DNA from: Verrucomicrobiales bacterium
Lineage (GTDB): Bacteria > Verrucomicrobiota > Verrucomicrobiia > Verrucomicrobiales > V1-33
Assembly: GCA_023253575.1 (NCBI GenBank)
Contig: JALRGB010000020.1
Span: 1 to 10,818, forward strand
Length of the DNA: 10,818 nt
Reading direction: 5' to 3'
Under the pieces are notes generated by a model. The model made no database searches. It saw only the letters and a program-made list of their open reading frames with translations, and was not told where the DNA came from. Position numbers and translations under genes: made by a program. Below are positions 1 to 5,683 of the stretch, piece after piece (the first letter of the stretch is position 1; every line of letters begins with the position of its first letter).

Positions 1-59
1 AAGCACGTGGGTGATTGTTTAGAGGAACGTATAAAAGCAAGCGAAAAATGCAAGCAGAA

Positions 60-509
60 ATGGAAGCTACTTCTAGTTTTCAAACTCCACTTGGCGTGCT
101 TAAGTTCTCCGAGCAGCAGCTTATCGACTGCAATCCGTAGAAATGGGGATGTGCCGGAGGAACAACTTAGTTGGTTGCTAAAGGCTGGATGGTTCCGCAA
201 GTCGTCAAACTTGCATTGGCATCGGATTATCCCTATAAAGCAGCCATCGGCACGTGCAACACCAGCGTCGCCCGATAGAATTTCTATCCCGTCGCGCAGG
301 TCGACTACAACTTTGACAAAACGAACGGCGCTTCAGCAGCTTTCAGAGAAGCTCTTAAAAATGGCCCCGTTGTTATCAGAGTACGCGCTGATACATCTGT
401 CTGGCAAGGGTACAAAACTGGTGTAATCAACGATTCAACCTGCTTCGGCACTGGCACCTGGAATCACTCAGTCGTGATCGTTGGCACTGGAAATCAAGAC
501 GGCTACGGG
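60..509 (+). pseudogene. Remnant of a papain-like (peptidase C1A) cysteine protease
   Basis: Reading the plus strand in the frame of position 60 gives a recognisable C1A protease: EMEAT, then KFSEQQLIDC (papain SEQQLVDC), WGCAGG (papain GCNGG), SDYPYKA and GTC, NGPVVIRVRA, a Trp-Gln-Gly-Tyr stretch, and WNHSVVIVGTGN, which carries the catalytic histidine in its NHxV context. Three in-frame TAG codons interrupt it, at 138-140, 168-170 and 276-278. The active-site CGSCWAF block expected just before EMEAT is not recognisable in bases 1-59. The C-terminal part (KNSWG and onward) is missing because homology stops near 490-509, where an acyltransferase fragment begins on the other strand. It is therefore truncated at the 3' end, lacks the catalytic Cys block and is interrupted. 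G+C is visibly lower than in the flanking genes, which suggests acquired DNA. The fold assignment is firm from the motifs. The pseudogene status follows from the stops, unless TAG is read through. Confidence 0.8.
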
Positions 510-716
510 TTGCCGGCGGAACCATTTCCAATACATTTGCGGGGCCATCCCGATACGATTATGCCACACCACCCAGAGAATGGGCGGTCCGGGCATGTGG
601 CGCGCCAGCCATTGGCCTCGGTCATCAAGTCGCCATCGCCATGTTAAGGCGAGTGCTTTCATGACCCAAGCAATGAGGCGCCCCGTCAGGCGGGGAGAGA
701 CGTTCAGGCGGGCCAT
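468..716 (-). pseudogene. Truncated lysophospholipid acyltransferase (DUF374-type), N-terminal fragment
   Basis: The 82 codons from the ATG at 714-716 look like the start of a DUF374/LPLAT-family acyltransferase. A basic, hydrophobic N-terminus is followed by RLDDRG, then PILWVVWHNRIGMAP (family WHxR acyl-acceptor motif, residues about 45-59) and RQPVAVLISSA (family AVLISxSxDG). Homology ends there, and a stop follows within a few codons, whereas family members usually exceed 200 residues. A GGGAGG Shine-Dalgarno sits about 8 bases before the ATG. The gene lies 90 bp downstream of xylulokinase on the same strand and could have been cotranscribed with it. The lost 3' part is replaced by a protease remnant read in the opposite direction. 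The intact protein would acylate a lipid or sugar headgroup at the inner membrane. This fragment is probably inactive. Family assignment is by motif recognition only. Confidence 0.65.
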
Positions 717-806
717 GGATAGGGCCTCCCACTCGGCGGGGTGAGGGGAGTAGTCTGTGGGAAATTTGCAGGTTTCGACATGCTGAGGGTGCCGACTGGA
801 CCGTCC

Positions 807-2303
807 TTAAAGCCAGCCATGGGTGTGTAGATCTCCGGTCAGCTTGATGAATTGATCGGTCTGGTTTGAGTAGAGAGCCGTATGGCAAGAATCGGGGAAA
901 TGGCGGGTTGATTCATCGAGTGTCGCCAGTCGCGCTGCGAGTTCGGCCAGAGTGGCGCCGCCCGATTCGTTTTCGGCCGCGGCGGCCGCTTGAATGGCTG
1001 CCCCCAAGGCCGCGCCTTCCGCGCTCTGCAGGCAGACGACCGGCACTCCAAAAACATCCGCGCAGATCTGTCGCCAGATGGCGCTCTGGCTCCCACCTCC
1101 GGTCAGGCGAATCTCCGTGGGGGTCACTCCCAGTCCGGCAAAACGGCGCAATCCATATCCCAGACCCACCGTGACTCCTTCCATGGCCGCCCGTGCCACA
1201 TGAGACGGCGTCATGTTGTCCATGCGCATCCCGTGTAGAACCCCGCGCCCGTCCGGCAGATTGGGCGTCCGCTCGCCGTTTAGATAGGGCAGAAACAATA
1301 ATCCGTCGGCTCCGGCCGGGGCGCCGGCCACCGCCCTCTCCAGCTGGCCATGATCCCATCCAAACATCTTCCGAACTTGCTCGGTCAGGACCGTCACATT
1401 CATCGTGCACACCAGCGGCAGCCACTGGTCCGTACTTGAGCAAAAAGCGGCCACCTCTCCCCGTGCATCAACTACCGGCTGGTCCGCCGTGGCAAAAAGC
1501 GTCCCCGAAGTGCCTAGGCTCGCGGTGACCACTCCCGCCTGCACATTGCCAGTTCCAATCGCCCCCATCATGTTGTCCCCGCCTCCGGCCGAAACCACCA
1601 CTCCCTCACTCAGCCCCCAACGAGCCGCTAGTTCACTCCGCAGCCAGCCGTGCCGCTCAAGACTGGAGCCGACCGGTGGTAGCATCTCCGCCACCCGCGG
1701 ATCAATCGCCTCCATCAGCCCGACATGCCACTGGCGCGTCCGTACATCCAGCAGTCCAGTGCCAGAGGCATCGCCAAATTCCATCCGCTTCACCCCAGTG
1801 AGGAAAAAATTCAGAAAGTCGTGGGGCAGCAGTACGGCCGTCGTGCGTGCAAAATTGTCCGGCTCATGCCGCTTCATCCAGAGCAGTTTGGGGGCGGTAA
1901 AACCAGGCGGGATGGCATTGCCCGCCGCCGCAATCAGCCCGGCCGCGCCGCCAAAGGCCGAGGCGAGAAGATCACACTCCGCTGAGGTCGAGGTGTCGCA
2001 CCACAATTTCGCAGGACGTACGACCTGATCCGCCACATCAAGCGCTACTAGTCCATGCTGCTGGCCGCTCACTCCAATTGCCCGAATTTTTTTCCTCCGC
2101 TCGCCGACCTGCCGAAGACAGTCCTCCACCGAAGCTTCTACCGCCCGAATCCAGTCGGTTGGATGCTGCTCGAGATGCCCGGCCGGCAGCCCGTCAATTA
2201 AGGCGTACTTTTCCGAGGCCTGCGCGAGAATCTCCCCGGTTTGGACGTCGAGAACGATACATTTTGTGCTCTGGGTGCCAGAATCAAGGCCGAGGGTCAG
2301 CAT
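807..2303 (-). CDS. xylB: Xylulokinase (FGGY carbohydrate kinase)
   Basis: This 498-residue protein phosphorylates D-xylulose with ATP to xylulose 5-phosphate, feeding the pentose phosphate pathway in the cytoplasm. It is full length for the family. The N-terminal actin-like domain starts with LGLDSGTQSTK (Asp7, phosphate loop) and carries GQQHG at 80-84, where E. coli XylB has GQMHG. PPGFTAPKLLWMKRHEP at 132-148 is typical of xylulokinases. AGGGDN at 239-244 contains the likely catalytic base Asp243. LGTSG at 263-267, LPYLNGERTP at 338-347 and TGGGSQS at 401-407 form the nucleotide-side motifs. The ATG at 2301-2303 places the phosphate loop correctly, although no clear Shine-Dalgarno precedes it. 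No xylose isomerase or transporter lies in the window. Other FGGY kinases (ribulo-, glycerokinase) are possible, but the motif spacing favours xylulose. Confidence 0.92.
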   Translation of the reverse strand: MLTLGLDSGTQSTKCIVLDVQTGEILAQASEKYALIDGLPAGHLEQHPTDWIRAVEASVEDCLRQVGERRKKIRAIGVSGQQHGLVALDVADQVVRPAKLWCDTSTSAECDLLASAFGGAAGLIAAAGNAIPPGFTAPKLLWMKRHEPDNFARTTAVLLPHDFLNFFLTGVKRMEFGDASGTGLLDVRTRQWHVGLMEAIDPRVAEMLPPVGSSLERHGWLRSELAARWGLSEGVVVSAGGGDNMMGAIGTGNVQAGVVTASLGTSGTLFATADQPVVDARGEVAAFCSSTDQWLPLVCTMNVTVLTEQVRKMFGWDHGQLERAVAGAPAGADGLLFLPYLNGERTPNLPDGRGVLHGMRMDNMTPSHVARAAMEGVTVGLGYGLRRFAGLGVTPTEIRLTGGGSQSAIWRQICADVFGVPVVCLQSAEGAALGAAIQAAAAAENESGGATLAELAARLATLDESTRHFPDSCHTALYSNQTDQFIKLTGDLHTHGWL

Positions 2304-2376
2304 GGAGTGAAGAAGTTAGGTGAAAGCAGGATGATGGCGCCGTCGGGCTGGTGATTTGAGTCCCGGCCACAGAACA

Positions 2377-2392
2377 GCTTGAGGATTCAAGC
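2377..2392. promoter_or_regulatory. Inverted repeat GCTTGA-N4-TCAAGC upstream of xylB
   Basis: A perfect 6-bp inverted repeat with a 4-base spacer lies about 74 bp upstream of the xylulokinase start, in the 186-bp region between xylB (-) and the small membrane protein (+). Its size and position suit a dimeric regulator such as a LacI or GntR family protein, but the regulator is not in the window. A short palindrome can also arise by chance. No convincing -35/-10 pair was found beside it. Confidence 0.25.
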
Positions 2393-2489
2393 GGCGGCAG
2401 CCGGGCTCGTCAATGACGGCTCGAAAAGATTGATGCCGCTCGGACGCAAATGGCATGCGCCCCGTCACTTTCCGCGGCACAATAAGAGT

Positions 2490-2639
2490 ATGTCTCCTGA
2501 CACCCAGTCTTGGTTGGCGGCCGTCGTCGTCGTGCTCACCCTCGGCGCTTTCGGCTGGCGCTGGTTCCGTGCTCGCTCCACCATCACCAGTTGCGGTGGT
2601 AGCTGCGGCTGTCCCGTCAAACCCGGCCGTCGAAAATAA
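2490..2639 (+). CDS. Small Cys-rich single-pass membrane protein (FeoB-associated-like)
   Basis: The 49-residue product starts MSPDTQSWLA. It has one membrane segment (about residues 8-23, rich in Val, Leu and Ala), an Arg-containing stretch WRWFRAR, a short C-terminal domain with CGGSCGCP (Cys35, Cys39, Cys41), and a basic end. This layout matches the FeoB-associated Cys-rich membrane protein family (PF12669), whose members are of about this size and may bind iron or another metal. Here no feoA or feoB is adjacent. The reading frame is open further upstream (an ATG at 2379), but the extra 37 residues look non-coding and put the membrane segment mid-protein, so I chose the ATG at 2490. The only ribosome-site hint is a weak AAGAG very close to the start. 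The composition is convincing and the function is inferred. Confidence 0.65.
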   Translation: MSPDTQSWLAAVVVVLTLGAFGWRWFRARSTITSCGGSCGCPVKPGRRK

Positions 2640-2789
2640 AGGCATCCCGCCTCCTACTCACCCGCATTCTCTCCAGCCTCCCTGCACAAGGGCATCGAAG
2701 AACTTGATCCAATTCTTCTTGCAGCCGGGCCGGCTTGGGAGTAATCACTTCCCCCGGCCACTCCCTCCTTAGCCCATGGCCACGGCGAC

Positions 2790-2864
2790 GCGCGATTAGC
2801 TCAGTGGTAGAGCGCTTGCTTCACACGCAAGAAGTCGCAGGTTCGAACCCTGCATCGCGCACCA
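2790..2864 (+). tRNA. tRNA-Val (anticodon CAC)
   Basis: The acceptor stem GCGCGAT (2790-2796) pairs fully with ATCGCGC (2854-2860). The discriminator is A and CCA is genomically encoded (2862-2864). The anticodon stem CTTGC/GCAAG encloses the loop TTCACAC with anticodon CAC at 2822-2824, reading GUG valine codons. The T-arm GCAGG-TTCGAAC-CCTGC is canonical, and the D-arm has the AGTGGTAG loop. A weak promoter-like pair (TTGCAG at 2719-2724, TAATCA at 2742-2747) lies upstream, but I would not rely on it. No terminator fits before the next gene, whose start codon follows 18 bp later. Confidence 0.97.
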
Positions 2865-2882
2865 TCCAGTACATGAAGGGCA

Positions 2883-3815
2883 ATGTTTAGAATTTATATT
2901 CGACGGATCATGGCGGTGATCTCAGCCACCTTGGTGATGGGATGTTCCTCCTCGGGCCCCGAGGCTAGCCCCAAGGGCGTTCCACCGTTATGGCGCACCT
3001 ATGAAAGGGCGTTAAAAGGGGCTAAATATGTCGATCTGACGCATACGATCACACCGTCGATACCGGTATGGGCGGGCTTTGAGCGGTCGACCTTTGCGCC
3101 GGTGGTGAATCCCAAGACAGGCGTCCCGTATCAATGGGCTAGGGACGGGTTTGAGGCCACCCGCTTCGTGCTGGCTACCGACCAGCTTGGTACCCAGCTC
3201 GATCCTCCGGCGCATTGGAATCCTGATTATCCCGCGATTGATGAACTGCCTCCTACGTTTGCCGTTCGTCCGCTGGTTGTTATTTCCATCGTGGACCAAG
3301 TGGTGAAGGACCCGGGGTATTCCCTTGCGGTAGATGACATTCACCGCTGGGAGGCGGCGCATGGCCAGATTCCAGAGGGCGCAGTCGTGTTTGTGCGCTC
3401 TGATTGGTCGAAAAACTGGCCTGATCCGGCACTTTCCCATCGCCGACCGTTTCCGGGGGTCAGTTTGCCAGCGCTGAAGTTTTTACACGAGCAGCGGCAT
3501 ATTCTCTTTCACGGTCATGAACCGCTGGATACTGACGCCACGCCGACATTCGAAGCGGAGGCTTGGCTATTGCAAAACGGGTATACGCAGGCGGAGGGCG
3601 TGGCGCATCTCGATCAGGTACCCGAGGCCGGTGCTCTGGTCACGATCGGGTTCCCAAAATTAAAAGGCGGGCTGGGTGGCTATGCCCGTTATATCGCCAT
3701 CTGCCCTCCCGACTGGAAATACGGGGTATCTCCGGGTGAGATTCCGGAAAGTCCTCTTGCCCGGTCATCCCGGCCGCTGCGTTGGGACCCAACACGCGGG
3801 ATGCGGGTCCGCTGA
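2883..3815 (+). CDS. Cyclase-family (KynB-like fold) hydrolase, predicted lipoprotein
   Basis: The 310-residue protein belongs to the cyclase family (PF04199), which includes kynurenine formamidase and isatin hydrolase. Visible blocks are DLTHTITPSIPVW at 51-63, QLGTQLDPPAHW at 101-112, EGAVVFVRSDW at 165-175, and GHEPLDTDATP at 211-221. The N-terminus has basic residues (RIYIRRI), a short hydrophobic stretch and a lipobox LVMGC with the acceptor Cys at 21, so a periplasmic lipid-anchored location is likely. The family metal motif HxGTHxDxPxH reads QxGTQxDxPxH, so two usual histidine ligands are glutamine. The last His and Asp107 are kept. AAGGG sits just before the ATG at 2883. An ATG at codon 10 would remove the basic residues of the signal, so the first start is preferred. 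The gene begins 18 bp after tRNA-Val and converges on the Cache genes. The substrate cannot be told from sequence. Confidence 0.85.
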   Translation: MFRIYIRRIMAVISATLVMGCSSSGPEASPKGVPPLWRTYERALKGAKYVDLTHTITPSIPVWAGFERSTFAPVVNPKTGVPYQWARDGFEATRFVLATDQLGTQLDPPAHWNPDYPAIDELPPTFAVRPLVVISIVDQVVKDPGYSLAVDDIHRWEAAHGQIPEGAVVFVRSDWSKNWPDPALSHRRPFPGVSLPALKFLHEQRHILFHGHEPLDTDATPTFEAEAWLLQNGYTQAEGVAHLDQVPEAGALVTIGFPKLKGGLGGYARYIAICPPDWKYGVSPGEIPESPLARSSRPLRWDPTRGMRVR

Positions 3816-3899
3816 TGGCACTGCGGTCGCGTCTGGGGACAGCGACGTCCGCGGGGCTGTTGTTGCGACCGTGCCTGTGCTCTGGCCGGGCTGTCACCT

Positions 3900-5627
3900 T
3901 TAGCTGGGTTTCAACGGATACAGACCGGAGCCGAGAATGAACAATTCGTCGTTATGTCTCACGTGGCGCACGTAGGTGTGCTTGAGGGCTGGGGTGTTGG
4001 TGCCGGGTTTATACCAATAACAATCCAACCACGCGCTGCCCTGCTCCAGCGCGGCCGCGATTTCATCCTGAACGACGGACTTTCCTTGAAGGTCGGTCAG
4101 AGTCAGCAGGTTTTTCCCTTCCAGACTCGGCTGGGCTGGATTGACTAGTTCCGTGCCATCCACACTCAGGACGAAAATATAGACGTCCATGAAAACAAAT
4201 GGACCAGAGACCTCGCGCAATGCCGCAAAACCAGCCCGCCCCTGAGCCTCGATCAGGGCGGCGGCGTGATCAACCATGTCCTCAATAAAGACATCATCCA
4301 TTTGCATATTGTAAATCCCGCTGCCGACAAAGTGCTGGCGTCCATTGGGATAGATCACACGTTTGACAAAACTCGACTTCCAGACGGGAAAGACGCCGTC
4401 GGCTTCGGGCCACATGTAATGCACCCAGCCTTCACCCGCTGGACTGGATGCGGCGTCGAGCATCATTTCCACCATGGGCCTTCCCAACACGTCCTTGAGA
4501 TGGAGGTCATGCCGGCCGTGGCTGTCCGGCTCCGCCGCGTGGAAAATCCGTGTCCCGTCCATCGCGAAAGCGAAAACATAGGTCTCGTCACTGAACCATC
4601 GGGAAGGTCTTTTCAAAAACTCGGCATAGGCGTCTTCACCCGTTTTTTCGAGCAGGGCGGCGGCATCGTAGACGAGTTTCATGAGCTGTGGGGCGGTCAT
4701 CTTGGGGGGGGTAGCTCGGGGGGCGGCCGCCTCTTTGAGATAGACACCGCATCCAACGGCCACGGTTTGTCCGTTGAGTGTCGCTTTGCAAACATAGTCT
4801 GACTTCAGCCGCGGGGCGTTTTCGCCGGGCTTGGGCCATAAATACTCGATCCAGCCGGAGCCGGTGGTCTCGACGATATTCCTTATTTCATGAATCAGGC
4901 ATTTCCCTTGGGGATCCTTCATGCTGGAAAAGTCACGGCCCTCAAGACTGGGAAATGGAGGGAGGCAGAGATTGATGCCGTCCAAGTTGTAGACGAAGAT
5001 ATACGAATCTTTGACCTTGAATGGTCCCGTGGCGTCATGAAAAAGCTGAAAGGCAGCAGGTCCTTTTTGCTCAAGTTCCGCCACGGCCTGTGCGACCATG
5101 TCGACCACAAATTCCGGTTCCATGCGGTCGTTGTAGACTCCACTACCGACAACATACCTGCGCCCGAAGGGTGCGGATGCCAACCGCACATAACTGCTCT
5201 TCCAGCGGGGAACGATTCCTCCTGGAACGGGCCACTCGTAATGATACCACCCCCCTGTTTGCCCGGGACGCCCGGTCGCGGCCTTCAGTAGACCTTGAAC
5301 GATCCTCTTGCCGTTTACATCCTGGAGATCCCATTGCGGCGTGCCTTCCATCTCCGGGTCCGCATGAACAACCATCGTGCCATCCAACTGCAGGACAAAA
5401 ATATACCGCTCCGCCTGCCGCCAGCGGCTGCCGGGTGAACGAAATTCCGCAAAAGCCGCTTCGCCGCGCGCCCTGATTAAATCGGCCGCAGCCTCCACAC
5501 ACTGAACAAGCTCAATGCTCTCAGCATAAAGATACCCGTCCGAGAGGGGGGCACGCGTCGCGGTGGTTGCCGCCGGGGCCAGAGTGGGCCGCGATGGATC
5601 TTCAGAATGAAAATTGATCGGCTTCAC
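3900..5627 (-). CDS. Protein of four tandem single-Cache (sCache_2-like) domains, no output domain
   Basis: The 575 residues are almost entirely four Cache-type ligand-binding domains, at about 38-165, 171-296, 312-439 and 443-570. Each repeats the same blocks: YIFV/YVFA followed by a DG turn, an EG or GR turn, a D-x-x-GK/GR strand, GW-x-x-Y-x-W-P or AW-x-x-CYWYKP, a conserved KSSYV/KSSFV/KHTYV strand, and a closing GSGVY/GCGVY/GSGLY strand. Domains 1 and 3 resemble each other (SRW near the start, HYEWP/HYMWP, WKSSxV), as do 2 and 4 (GPF). Cache domains normally sense small molecules outside the cytoplasm. Here there is no membrane segment, kinase, cyclase or chemoreceptor module, and the GTG start at 5625-5627 gives no signal peptide. 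No ATG, GTG or TTG occurs in frame between 5628 and 5687. No Shine-Dalgarno is visible. It lies 56 bp after its paralogue, probably in one operon. The domain call is strong and the function is unknown. Confidence 0.85.
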   Translation of the reverse strand: MKPINFHSEDPSRPTLAPAATTATRAPLSDGYLYAESIELVQCVEAAADLIRARGEAAFAEFRSPGSRWRQAERYIFVLQLDGTMVVHADPEMEGTPQWDLQDVNGKRIVQGLLKAATGRPGQTGGWYHYEWPVPGGIVPRWKSSYVRLASAPFGRRYVVGSGVYNDRMEPEFVVDMVAQAVAELEQKGPAAFQLFHDATGPFKVKDSYIFVYNLDGINLCLPPFPSLEGRDFSSMKDPQGKCLIHEIRNIVETTGSGWIEYLWPKPGENAPRLKSDYVCKATLNGQTVAVGCGVYLKEAAAPRATPPKMTAPQLMKLVYDAAALLEKTGEDAYAEFLKRPSRWFSDETYVFAFAMDGTRIFHAAEPDSHGRHDLHLKDVLGRPMVEMMLDAASSPAGEGWVHYMWPEADGVFPVWKSSFVKRVIYPNGRQHFVGSGIYNMQMDDVFIEDMVDHAAALIEAQGRAGFAALREVSGPFVFMDVYIFVLSVDGTELVNPAQPSLEGKNLLTLTDLQGKSVVQDEIAAALEQGSAWLDCYWYKPGTNTPALKHTYVRHVRHNDELFILGSGLYPLKPS

Positions 5628-5683
5628 TGGAGAAGGGGAGAATGGGCAGTAAATAAAGAAAGGAGAAACAAGTTCCAGACGCT

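Noticed and set aside
7..426. Uninterrupted 139-codon plus-strand frame at the left edge
   Set aside because: Its translation has no family features, while the neighbouring frame carries clear papain-like motifs. It is a shadow of the protease remnant.
2865..3815. Integrated element bounded by a tRNA end duplication
   Set aside because: No second copy of the tRNA-Val 3' sequence and no integrase were found in the window.
3817..3875. Possible terminator between the convergent cyclase and Cache genes
   Set aside because: The pairing GGCA plus CGGTCGC against GCGACCG plus TGCC exists but has a bulge, a loop of over 30 bases and no T-run.
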